Assembly: GCA_034359265.1 (NCBI GenBank)
Contig: CP136891.1
Location: 7,888,501-7,952,500, forward strand
Source: Canna indica
Taxonomy: Eukaryota; Streptophyta; Magnoliopsida; Zingiberales; Cannaceae
Length of the DNA: 64,000 nt
Reading direction: 5' to 3'
The translations under genes and the position numbers were made by a program. The notes under the pieces were generated by a model. It saw nothing but the letters and a program-made list of their open reading frames with translations. It ran no database searches and was not told the origin of the DNA. This document shows, piece by piece, positions 30,210-40,699 of this stretch (position 1 is its first letter; the number at the start of each line of letters is the position of its first letter).

Positions 30210-31865
30210 GGGTAATTAACTAAATATATCTTGAACTATGTATTTTATCTCATTTATAGTCAATTTCAAAATGTTATCAAATTGTATCTCGAACTTTGAT
30301 ATTTGTCTCAATTACATCCTCCTGTCAACTCTCTGTCAGTAGCACCGTTAAGGTGATAAGGTGACGCTCTAACGTGGATTAAAAATAATATTTTTATCTA
30401 AAAAATATAAAAAATTATGTCAAACTACATTAAATAATATTAAATAATATTTTATATTATTTAATATTATTTAATATAAATTAGAGTGATTATATATATA
30501 TAATATTATTTTAATCCACGTCAGAGCGTCACATCATCGCATTAATGATGATATATATATATATATATATAATATTATTTTAATCCACATCAGAGCGCCA
30601 CATCATCGCATTAACGGTGCTGCTGACGGAGAGTTGACGAGAGGATGTAATTGAGATAAATGTCAAAGTTCGGATACAATTTGGTAATATTTTGGAATTG
30701 GCCACAAATGAGACAAAATGCATACACTACTAGAAATTGGGTCTTCAGCAACGGCTGCTCAAGCCGTTGCTATTTGCAACGACATTCTTACAGCCGCTCA
30801 AGCAGTTGCAGATATGTTGTATCTGCAACGGCTTTCTAACGGATATTCGAGCGTTGCTGCTAATGTTAATTATCAGCAACGGTTTTTTAACGGACAAGTG
30901 AGTCGTTGTTGATGATAACTTATTAGCAACGACTTTCTAACGAGCGAGTGAGCCATTGCTGATAAGTTTATATATGTCGTAAATCGCGCCCGCCCCTTCT
31001 TCCTCCCGCTGCTACCGCCGCCTGCTCCTCCCGCCTCTCGCCGTCACTGTCGACGCCAACGCCGCTGAGCTACCGCTGCCGACGCTGCCGTCCGTCCTCG
31101 ACCACCGATTTCAAGTATTTCTCGCCGCCCGGCCTTCCCCGTTGATCCCAAAGTAAAATTCGACCGAAATCCTATTTTTAAGGTTTTGGCCGACAGCGGA
31201 CGACCAATGGCCGCCGTCGAAGCTTGTACAGTGTCCGGACACTGGACGCCGACGTCAGAGTCCACTGGACTCCGGCACCGAAAATGATATTTTTATAATT
31301 TTTTATTTAATTATTTAATTATTAATTAATTATTTAGATTAATTATTTAATTTGTTAGATTAATTTTCAGGGTTTAGATTAATTTTTAGAGTTTATATTA
31401 ATTTTTAGTTTAATTTAGTTAGATTAATATTTAATAATAGTAGGTTAATTATTTAAATTAGTTAAAATATTATAGATTAATATTAATTAATTAGTTAAAA
31501 TATTGTTAATTAGTCCGGAGTTGTCCTCAGTGGACTCGCATCGAAATTGTCTACTTCGGACGCGCGCCAGAATCGTTCATTTCGGACTCCCGCCGGAATC
31601 GTCTAATTTGAACTTGTGTCGAAATTGTCCAATATGGACTCGAACTGACTCGAAATATTTAAAAAATAATCATCCATTCGACGAGTTGATATGTTTCACG
31701 TACGCATCGACGAGTCGGATATGATTTAGCAAAACCTTAGATCTGTTTGAGGGTTGTATGTTCGTGTAAAAGAAGTAGATGGTTTTTTATACGACGTACA
31801 ATCCTTGAATTGTCCCTGATTGGATAATTTGGGAATATAGTTATTTGTACTGCGCTTATATTTTT

Positions 31866-31998
31866 CTTTTAACCGCTAACTTTATTCTAAATTTCGGCAG
31901 CATCTCTCTTGTTCTTCGATACGCCCCCAGATGATATGCGTATTCGAAGAACTGTAGGAAGATGCTGCCAAAATTTGAATAAAGTTAGCGGTTAAAAG
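31866..31998. other. long fold-back hairpin inside the CACTA element
   Basis: The two arms, CTTTTAACCGCTAACTTTAT through CGGCAGCATC to TTCTTCGATACGC and its complement ending GTTAGCGGTTAAAAG, pair over roughly 55 positions with a few mismatches and a small loop around CCCCAGATGATAT. Such a structure could be a small-RNA precursor. Rice miR820 is known to come from CACTA elements, but this sequence is different. The transcript orientation is unknown. Confidence 0.6.
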
Positions 31999-32097
31999 AA
32001 TTACTTAGTGCAATATGAATAACATAAATTCCGAATGGAATAAGACAATCTCACCTAAAGGCATTAACCAAAGAAATTATCATTGATTGACATAATC

Positions 32098-32324
32098 ATG
32101 TCGGCTGATCGAAGTTGGATGTACCGACGTCTTGATCATGGAGCTTTAACGAATGAGTTTCGATTAGGCGTAATGTACTTCCTAAATTTCGCCTATTCGA
32201 ATCAGAAATTCAATTAGAAGTTGAATATGCTGATGATGACGATCATGAAATTGAGGAAGCTGGAGATGGAGATGATGAAGAAGAGGAAGAATTCGAAGAC
32301 TATTACTCAGATGATGAGGAATAA
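32098..32324 (+). pseudogene. TNPD-type CACTA transposase, core deleted
   Basis: The 39-codon frame at 32098-32217 reads MSADRSWMYRRLDHGALTNE and continues FRLGVMYFLNFAYSN. This is the start of the transposase-associated domain (Transpos_assoc) at the N-terminus of plant CACTA TNPD proteins. It runs directly into another frame, 32202-32324, encoding an acidic tail (EEAGDGDDEEEEEFEDYYSD, then a stop) like TNPD C-termini. The zinc-ribbon and DDE catalytic parts, normally hundreds of residues, are gone. This is an internal deletion with the junction near 32205. Confidence 0.8.
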
Positions 32325-32399
32325 TTGTAAAGTATACATTTTATTAAATATATCTATACTATTTATACAATAATATGATTATATGTCTATTCGACAGAT

Positions 32400-33920
32400 A
32401 TGTCTGATCGTGGTTATCGTCGCAAGAGAGCTTCAGAGTCTCCGATCGGTGAGACTCCAGCACTTACTCGTGCTACTTATCCTCCTACCGATGATACTGC
32501 TGAGGTTAGTACATCCAGACGCAGGCGGCCACGCGGACCGAACAGGAGGCAGCCTCCACCAGCCACAGAGTCACGTAGATTTATTAGCGTGATTGAGGAG
32601 CGGTAATATATCATGAATTATGAATCATTACAAATTCATTATATCATAATATAATATTAAATTTTATTTTTGTTGTGCAGGTTTGAGCAAGAAGAAGTGC
32701 CGAGGAGCATTTCTTCTACCATTCGACGATACATGCACGGGGCATGGCCTACGTGGTCTCACGTGCCTAGTGAGCACGTCGACATGTTATTGCGCGAGTT
32801 TGAGGTACGTATTATTTTTTATATACATGCATGATGATTAATATTAGTACTGATATTATTATTTTGCAGGCTCGCTATACATGGGCTGAGGACCAGAGGT
32901 TCTTCATTTACGTTGCCTAGGAGGCTATTTCCCGGGCGAGGTACAACGGGCAGCTGGGGCAGGCCTGGTCCCAAGCGATGGCACGAGCTGGGACTACTAA
33001 CATCGCAGAGACTCGGGGATACGACCCCGATTGGATTACTCAAGATATATGGGACCAGCTTGTGGGAATATGGTCGACGGATCGATGGCAGGAGGTTTCT
33101 AGGAATGCGGCTAGAAATCGCATGTCGGGGGGAGCAGCGCGTCACACCGGCGGCTCTATTGCATTTGCAGTGCACGCGAACCGTATGATAAGTATACATT
33201 TTAATTATATATTTTATTTGTTACTATGTGTACTAATTAATGTATTTGTTTTGTAAATATAGACGACGGTGTCGGATGACGGGACTATCCAGCGACCCTC
33301 TCCGATGGCGATGTTTGAGCGGACCCACCGTCGAGTACATGAGACGGGGGAGTACATCGATAATCGTGCTACATATATTATGGTAACTATATATTTGTTT
33401 AATTATTCATTATATATTTATAATTTAAGTTTTATGATAAATATTAAATAAAAAATCAAACTCGAGTAGGAGACCTACAGCCAAACGGTTGTGCAGCGCG
33501 AGGGGCACCCATGAGGACTTTAACGTAGCAGCGTGGGTCGAGGCCGCAGGTGGTTGGGACCATGACCGCGCATATGGCTTTGCAGATAGTGGTCATGCGC
33601 GAGCCGTGCTAGGGCCACTTGGGGCACCGACCCCTCCGGTCGCTGGTGATCGGTCGTCCACCTCCAGATCCAGTTATGATCATAGTAGCAGGATAAGGAC
33701 ACTAGAGGAGACAATCGCGCGTCAGACTGAGATGATGGAGCACCAGAGTCAGATGATGGCGGAGATGCATGCTATGCTACGCAACATGCCAAGTCATCCC
33801 GGAGCAGGCATCTCTTCGGCATCATCTGATCCATCATCCTCAAGTCAGTCCACGCCGGTGTACACTCAAGCACTCCAGACCCCGCCATATGATCCAGACC
33901 ATCCTCCATCGTCATCGTGA
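32400..33920 (+). pseudogene. CACTA second gene with plant Transposase_24 (Ptta/En/Spm) domain, decayed
   Basis: Exon a 32400-32602 (Arg/Pro-rich, RRRRPRGPNRRQ), exon b 32681-32804 (RFEQEEVPRSIS, YMHGAWPTWSHVP) and exon c from 32870 (ARYTWAEDQRFFIYVA) are in phase. They continue YDPDWITQDIWDQLVGIW, GGAARHTGGSIAFAVHANRM, then PMAMFERTHRRVHETGEYID. This is the Transposase_24 pattern. An Arg/Ser-rich tail with a coiled-coil-like stretch (ETIARQTEMMEHQSQMMAEM) follows at 33660-33920. Exon c has an in-frame TAG at 32918-32920, and the donor after HANRM is ATAAGT in place of GT, so the gene is broken. In En/Spm elements the non-TNPD protein binds subterminal repeats. That role here is inference. 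Confidence 0.75.
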
Positions 33921-34700
33921 GATTTTTTTATATTGACTTTGTTACTTAGATATTATACTTGTTTAATTTATTTTGTTTGGATATTGATACTTCAATTTTT
34001 GTATTTGAATAGTTTTTATACTATTGTGGATAATTATAAATATAAATATAATTATTTTGATGTATATCTTGGTGTATTTGTGATGTGTGAATAAATGTGT
34101 ATGAGTGTGTGAGTGTGTGAGTTATGTATTAGATAATGTATCAATGGAAATTTGGAATTTTAAAATTTTTTCATTTTCAGGTTTACATCATCAGCAACGG
34201 CTTTTCCACGGTCGTCCGTGGGAAAGCCGTTGCTAAAAGTGTATCGAAAGTCATTGCTGATGACCTACAGCAACGGCTTAGCAACGGTCTTTTACTAACG
34301 GCGTTGCTACGGACTCACTAGTCGTTGCTATTAATGTTATCAGTAACGGCTCCGTGTCTGTGGCAAAACCGTTGCTGATAATATTTTTAGCAATGGCCCG
34401 AGCGATCGTTGTTGATCCGTTGCTAAGTTATCAGCGACGCGATTTTCTGCCACGGCTGGCGCCGTTGCACGCCGTTGCTGATGCCCATTATTTCAGTAGT
34501 GATAGTCATGATATATTTAGGTAATTACCCTATTAAATATTATAAATTATGCATATTTTCGCAAAAGTATGAAATGATCATAAATTGGTCATAATTAGTG
34601 AAATATTTAAACATTAAGCTTATATAGACTTCTATATATCATATTTATTTTCAATGAAATGTGGTGTTTAGTTGCTCTAGAATTACATTTGGAATATGAC

Positions 34701-35225
34701 TAGGGATGGGAATATTACCCGTTTAGGCGGGTACCCGCGGGTATTTACTTATTTATGATAGGTATGGGGAGTAGTTTTTAACCCGTGGGGATTTCACGGG
34801 TAATTTTTTTTACTCGTTTATTATATGGGGCAGGTGCGAGTATTATAGTACATGTACCCGCGAGAATTAATAAATTACAATATTACCTTCGGTACATATA
34901 CTAAAAAATCATAACCTAATTCAATACTCATATACTTTATGTTTTGAAACCTTATGATGATGTTGTTATCAAAATGGTTTGTGTTTATTAAAACGAAGTT
35001 GTTATCAAAATACTTGAAGAGTTGAAGTGTTATTAAAATATTTTAATTTATATTTTTTTAAAGTGTCATGGGTACCCGCCAATACCTGTGGGTATCCCCC
35101 CCGGTGGGTAATTAAATGAGTACTCATTTTTGATACCCGCGGAGAATAAACGAGTAGTGGGTACCCGTTTATTTCACGGGAAGGGTAGTGGGTAGGCACC
35201 CCCTGTACCCGCCTTGCCCCATCTG
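34701..35225. mobile_element. hAT-like non-autonomous element with GGGTACCCG repeats
   Basis: The left end is TAGGGATGGGAATATTACCC and the right end read inward is CAGATGGGGCAAGGCGGG. Both continue into GGGTACCCGCGGG-like low-complexity DNA. The centre is AT-rich and non-coding. No clean target duplication is visible, so the exact borders are uncertain. Confidence 0.6.
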
Positions 35226-35339
35226 ACCCGACAAAGCACTCACAAGGTTATATTTGCAAGTATGAGTCTATTGTTTTCTTTGTTTATTAACAATTAGATA
35301 TTCTCTATTTCTTTAAACAACAAACTATTTATGTTGCAA

Positions 35340-35715
35340 AACTAATTGATGATAGAAGTGAGCAAGATAGATCTGAGCAAGCTACAACTGAGCAAGATGA
35401 AGATCATGCAACACAACAAGCAAAAATCTCTTATGCACCACCCTCAAGAGTAGTAAAAGGATATACACATGTCCTTCAATAGACTTGCTACATTGATAGA
35501 TTCAGAAGGTTCCTCATATTAGATTCCGAGCACAATTAGGGCAACCTCCAAACCATTTACAGAAGTCCACAAGAGAAAGCTCTCATACAAACCACCCAAT
35601 TCAAAATATTCCTGGATATAAGAGAATTCTCAATGTCCAGGAATTTGCTCTTATTAATTATGAAACAATGGGTGAAGAAGTAATTTCAACTTCAAATAAA
35701 AGGAAGTGAGATTCT
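35340..35715 (+). pseudogene. decayed transposon ORF upstream of the Ulp1 remnant
   Basis: Fragmentary frames with Gln/Glu-rich stretches (SEQDRSEQATTEQDEDHATQ, and EFALINYETMGEEVISTSN) occur without a long open frame. By position and orientation they may be the upstream part of the same transposon as the Ulp1-like remnant at 36100-36710. No family can be named. Confidence 0.3.
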
Positions 35716-36099
35716 TGAAATCTGACGTGGCTCTCCTCTTAGGCGTCCTTAATCAAAGAGAAATAATTCGAATTCTAAAGGAGCCAAGTGAAGCCACTTC
35801 CGAGGGCTATATGAAGGACAAATTTTTGGTTAATAGTTTATTTCATAAAATTTCAAAATTTTGATAAAGTATGGATTCCTTAATTTTGCACTTCCGGAGT
35901 TTGGAAGTTGATTTCTTTTGTGTATTTATGACATTCTACAATTTTCTGAAAGTATGAAATTTGGTTAATAGTTTATTTTATGAAATTTCAGAGTTTTGAT
36001 AAAGTATGAATTCCTTAATTTTACACTTACAGAGTAAACAAAGTTGACTTCTTTTGTGTATTTATGATATTCTACAGTTTTCTCAAAGTATTGAATTTA

Positions 36100-36710
36100 T
36101 TTTTTTTCCAAAGATATTGTAGAAGTTATGGAGCGGTCGTATTGAACGTTATTCAAATGTTATCAGTCGTGTATTCTAATACTAAATATATTTTTATGTT
36201 CATTAATAATAGTCACCTCCCATATTCCAATAAAGCAAAAGATACCAGAGAGCATTGGCATCTTCTTGTGGTGGATGTTAAGCAAAAGTTATTCTTACAT
36301 CTAAATTTAATGTCGTCTTACCATGGGTCGCCACAAGATTTCGACGACAATGTGAGTGTTTTGTACATATGTGACTGCTTTAAACTTCTATGATACTGCT
36401 TCCAACCAATACATACGTGACATGCAGGTTTTAATGCTTCAAACGATACCCTACGAGCATTTGGATGCAATATGCTCTAACCTTAGCACCCACATCAAAT
36501 CTGAAGGTTGGAGGAAGGAAATTTATGAATGTTCTCAACAAGATTGAAGTGTTGATTGTGATATCTTTTTGATGAAGTACATTGAATATTTGATTGAATC
36601 AAAACCGATGGAATGGAATTAACACAACATGAAAATGTTTCGTTTGGAGCTTGTAATGACTTTCTTCAATGACACATATTCAAATGTCAAACTATAATGA
36701 TACTGAAAAT
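36100..36710 (+). pseudogene. Ulp1-like (C48) cysteine protease of a transposon, decayed
   Basis: The frame reads KYIFMFINNSHLPY, then EHWHLLVVDVKQKLFLHLN, with the catalytic-type His in HWHLL. After an intron-like gap it continues TIPYEHLDAICSN, GWRKEIYECSQQD and, past an in-frame TGA (36544-36546), VDCDIFLMKYIEYLIESKPM with the family Cys in DC. Another in-frame stop follows at about 36619. The Asp normally in DSM/DSL appears as Asn. Plant transposons of Mutator and CACTA types often carry such Ulp1 domains. This copy is not functional. Confidence 0.75.
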
Positions 36711-36825
36711 ACAATATGTTGTACGTACGCTAAACTATTTATGGTCCCCTATTTCATAGATGATTGTCACAGTGTAAGCATATTATTGTACAAGGTGATA
36801 TTTTGCTAGTTGTATGTTTGTATTT

Positions 36826-37300
36826 TTTCCAGTTTCATACTTTCACAAAAGTATGGAATGTCTTTATATGGTATGACTATTATATTAACTCATACATAAT
36901 TCAAATATAATCATTAAAAATGGTATTTATTATACTGATATCCAAAATATGATACTTGAACTAGTATTGTCTCTAATTCCATACTTTCACAAAAGTATGA
37001 AATGCCTTATACTGGTATGACTATTATATGGACTCAGACATAATTCAAATATAATCATTACAAATAATATCTATTAGACTGGTATCCAAAAAAAGATACC
37101 TGAACATGTATTTTCTCTAATTCTATACTTTCATAAAAGTATGAAATGTCGTATACTGGTATAATAATTATAGTTTTGCACAAGGTAACATATACATGAA
37201 TACATTAACATATACTAATTGAGATTATAGATAACAAAACTAGTATTTGCTATAGTTTCATACTTTCATAAAAGTATGGAACACCTTATACTGTTATGAT
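36826..37300. repeat. tandem array with a palindromic CATACTTTCACAAAAGTATG core
   Basis: Four copies of an imperfect palindrome (CATACTTTCA-AAAAGTATG) start at 36836, 36980, 37124 and 37259. Spacing is 144, 144 and 135 bp, and the DNA between them is also similar (TATGACTATTATAT, CATAATTCAAATATAATCAT). Looser copies occur at 35860-36030, 38110-38150 and 38415-38435, so the motif surrounds the Ulp1 remnant. They may be subterminal transposase-binding repeats. Confidence 0.75.
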
Positions 37301-37617
37301 TATTTTCAAATAAATTACCTGATGTAGATACAACTATGAAGTTTGTGAATCATCATCAATTAAATAAACATTCATGGAGTTTACTAGGGTGTCATCATCT
37401 TCTTCGACTTGAAAAACATGATCCCCTATGTCCTCATACTGACCGTTAGTGAAGTCAAAATCATTGCAATTGATATCTTCAGAAGTGAAAACATCATAGG
37501 ATTATGGAGGAATATTGACATCTTTCTGATTGTTCACATATGTTTCAGCTTCTTCATCGCTTGTGTGGATATTCTTCGCACCCTTATCTGCTCCATTATT
37601 CTTATACATATGTTCCT

Positions 37618-38056
37618 TTAATGGATCAAAAGTATTCCAATTACATCATCAAAAGTAAAATTTGAATCGGGGAAATCCTCAATTGCCTCCACTTCTCTTA
37701 TCATCTCCTCGGTAAGCTCTTCCTCAATGTAGTCATACTCATCATCATCAAAATTATAAATAAGGAAGTTAAGATCTAAACATGACTGACTTGTATTTTC
37801 CCGAGCTACAATATTAGTGGCATCAATAGTTTCAACCTGGTTTGACGCTTGTTGTGTAGAAGTTTGTACATTGGCATATGTATCAGGCACAATAAGTCAT
37901 CGTCGTCAGGATGTTGCGACCTGCAACGATATAAGTTGATCATTATTTATTTTTCGTAGTTAACAATAAGTGAGGAGGAATAACATATATTTCAATAACT
38001 CACAAGATATTGCCAGCATCAAAATCTTGCACCAGAAAACTATGTGCATCAGCCAT
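37618..38056 (-). pseudogene. unrecognised acidic protein fragment, likely transposon-derived
   Basis: A minus-strand start ATG at 38056 begins MADAHSFLVQDFDAGNIL and meets a GTGAGT donor. After an acceptor near 37921 the frame shifts. A 90-residue acidic frame at 37890-37618 (NFDDDEYDYIEEELTEEMIR) ends in a stop. I recognise no domain. It lies inside the palindrome-repeat zone, so it is probably an ORF of the same decayed element as the Ulp1 remnant, in opposite orientation. Confidence 0.35.
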
Positions 38057-38956
38057 CACACAAAATCACCTATAACCAAATGAAATCAAAATGAGTATGG
38101 AATAGACTATAGAATTCCAGACTTTGTCTAAAGTATGGGATTGAACTAAAAAAAATGATATCATCATTTTTATCTTTAATTATATAGAATGTTTCTACTT
38201 AATAAACCAAAAAAATCAACGACAGTGATGATACAAACCTAAATGAATATACTTACAGACTTTTGCGAAAGTCTTAAAACTGACAAGTTACAACTAGGGT
38301 TCCTATTACATATAGTGTAACAATCATTCTTGTTTAAAATGAGTAATAATCAAGAAACTTTGCTAATGAAACCGTAAGAAATGACGCTAAGTATCCAAAA
38401 ACTAGGGTATTAGATACTTTTATAAAAGTATGGAATTAAGCAAAAAGATGATATCGTTGGAGATTTATTCACTAATATGATATGTGTCTATGTAATAAAT
38501 AAAAAAACCAGCGAAACAATTAGGTACAGACCTGTGAAGGCTAATTCCAAACTTTTCTGAAAATATATAACTGCCAAGGTAGTAGTCGATGTTGTAGAGG
38601 AATGAAGAGAAAACGACTCGACGTCAACAAAGCAAGAATTGAAATGCTCAGCGTCAACAAAGCAAGCCGCTAGTAGCAACACGATCGAGCTACTGTCGAG
38701 CACGGGGAAGAGAAAACGATTCGGCGTCAACAAAACAAGATGCCAAGAAAACCTCGAGTCTCCAGAAGCTCCAACGCCGGCCGAGGAAGAAGAAGAATAG
38801 AAGATGATACATGCTCCAAGCTCCAACATCAAGTACATGTAGAACAATAGTGGTATAGGGTAAAAAGGGCGGTATAAAGTAAAATGTACGATATAAAATA
38901 TTAATTGGGTTGAAATGTTTTGAGGTTGAACCACATTTTTCTTGAATCGGTCCATT

Positions 38957-40699
38957 TTTTATTGAATCAGTCGACCAACGTGCAAACCAATCCTTTGGGT
39001 GTACCTATCTCACATGCTCCACCATGTAGAAGGAGTGACTTGGTGTGGATCCTAATTGGGTTAATGAGCGTCAATGGACAACGTAGAAAAACAATTAAAA
39101 TTTCAACCCTGGAAATTAACAAGTAGCTGATCTCATGATGAATACATGTTAACTATTTTATGACCAGCACAGTTGGTGGCAACATGTTGTATATTGCTTA
39201 GAGATCTAAGGTTCGATCTCTAGTATGATTACCTATTGTGACATTTTATCTTCGTTAAAAAAAAATTATTTTATGACTACAATACCTAATTAGTCATCAG
39301 TCATATATCCATTAGTTGTCGTTTGACGTATATTTATCATTTATGACACAAATTTTATTCGCAGCTAATATTCAAGTCTACACAAATTTTAAAATGTCCA
39401 AATTTTACATGGAACTAGTTTAATTATTTGTACAATTCACAATTTTTTCGTGAATTATAAATATATATATATTGCATATATAAAATACATGAACATTAAT
39501 ATATTATAAATTAGAATGCTAAATGCCACAATTGATGGCAACATCTTGGATGTTTTTTAGAGATCCGTGGTTTAAATCTCAGTGTACACTATTTTTTTGA
39601 TGTTTTCTAGAGATTTGTAGCACGTGACAACATCTTGATGTTTCCTAGAGATTCGAGGTTCAAACCCAGTATATACTATCTTTGCTAATTTTGCTAACGG
39701 TTGATAGCAACATCTTGAATGTTTCCTAGAGATGTAGAATTTAAATTCTAGTATGATCATCTATTGAGATTTTTTGTTTTTATTAAAAAAATAAAATGCT
39801 AAAATAATTATTGATCATAATATTTAATTATATAAAAAAATTAAAATTACATAATAAAAAAATGATAATTTGAAATTATAAATGTCATGCAATAAATAAT
39901 AATTAAATACATCAAAAATAAATATATGGAGTTAGTCAAACAATAATTAATGTCTGGCGACATATAATAATTAAGGTCCGGCAACAAACAATAATTAAAG
40001 TCTGACGACATACGGTCATTAATTATTTAATTAATAATGTTAAGAAGGATCATGTTATTAACTTGTGATTATAAGAAATTGTAAGTATTGTATTAAAAAA
40101 ATTAAATTGTACGAATATTAAAAAGAAAATGATAAAAAAAATATACATTAATTAATGTAGATAAGATAAGAAGTGGGAATGATATTGAAATATGAAAGAT
40201 TATTGAATTGTGATTCTAATAAATTTTAATCAGGTAAAAGAAATAAAAATTTAAAATAATATTCGGCGTAAGAACAATCAAATATATAAATAATATATTA
40301 GATTAGATAAGTAAAAAGAGAAAAAAATATTTGGAGGGAAAAATTGGGAAACTTGGAAGTGACACGTATGCATTTTCACTTTTAACTTTTTTAAAAAATA
40401 AAAATAAATAAGATTTACTAATAAATATGATGTAAATTGATAGTGCTAAATTTTGCTAACCTGATTTAACGATAACGGAGCGGCGGCGGTTAAGTTGCCA
40501 AATAGCCCTTAGAGTAATATTTCTTATCTCGGAGGGCCATTTCATAGAAGCATCCATGAAAAAGAGGGGCGGTCGGGCGGTTTCGTGATCCTTCTCGTCC
40601 CACGCCTGCTTCAGGAACTCGCTGAACCTGAAACCCAAACCCATCTTCGCTGTCGCAAGAGAAGGAAGAAGACGAGTAGGACTTGCAGCAGTGGCGTCG
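38957..40699. other. AT-rich intergenic DNA with SINE-like copies
   Basis: No gene is visible until the GC-rich leader of the EDRF1-like gene (from about 40470). Repeats at 39165-39775 are listed separately. 39780-40450 is very AT-rich and featureless, apart from ATTAA(T/G)GTC.GGC-type short repeats at 39938-40020. Confidence 0.5.
39165..39775 (+). repeat. SINE-like repeat cluster with pol III box B
   Basis: A unit with GGCAACAT.TTG.ATGTT, CTAGAGAT, then GGTTC(G/A)A, a run of C/T and AGTATGAT recurs at about 39168, 39533, 39620 and 39700. The first copy has GGTTCGATCTC (39211-39221), a near-consensus pol III box B. The others are degraded. A tRNA-derived SINE in partial tandem is the likeliest origin. 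No poly-A tail or target duplication was resolved. Confidence 0.45.

Larger units (their letters stand above)
30725..34501 (+). mobile_element. CACTA (En/Spm) element, internally deleted
   Basis: The left terminus is CACTACTAGAAATTGGG and the right terminus is ATTTCAGTAGTG. ATA flanks both sides (30722-30724, 34502-34504), the 3-bp duplication expected for CACTA. Both subterminal zones (about 30739-30970 and 34190-34490) hold many copies of AGCAACGGCT or its complement, the arrangement of transposase-binding repeats in En/Spm. The interior has a GC-rich block at 30980-31280, a long hairpin at 31866-31998, transposase remnants at 32098-32324 and a decayed Transposase_24 gene at 32400-33920. 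The catalytic core is absent, so the element cannot move by itself. Confidence 0.92.
30210..34530. mobile_element. Mutator-like MITE, split by a nested CACTA element
   Basis: The left end is GGGTAATTAACTAAATATAT and the right end read inward is GGGTAATTACCTAAATATAT. The flanking 9 bp are TATTAAATA at 30201-30209 and again at 34531-34539, a perfect 9-bp target duplication that is a Mutator signature. Without the insert at 30725-34501 the element is about 540 bp and nearly palindromic. The left arm (ATTACATCCTCCTGTCAACTC, GTTAAGGTGATAAGGTGACG) reappears inverted at 30590-30700. The middle contains a duplicated block (TTTTAATCCAC.TCAGAGCG) separated by a TA run. It has no coding capacity. Confidence 0.88.

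Noticed and set aside
39211..39221. Possible tRNA gene (box B GGTTCGATCTC)
   Set aside because: No complete cloverleaf or acceptor stem is visible. SINE-like context fits better.
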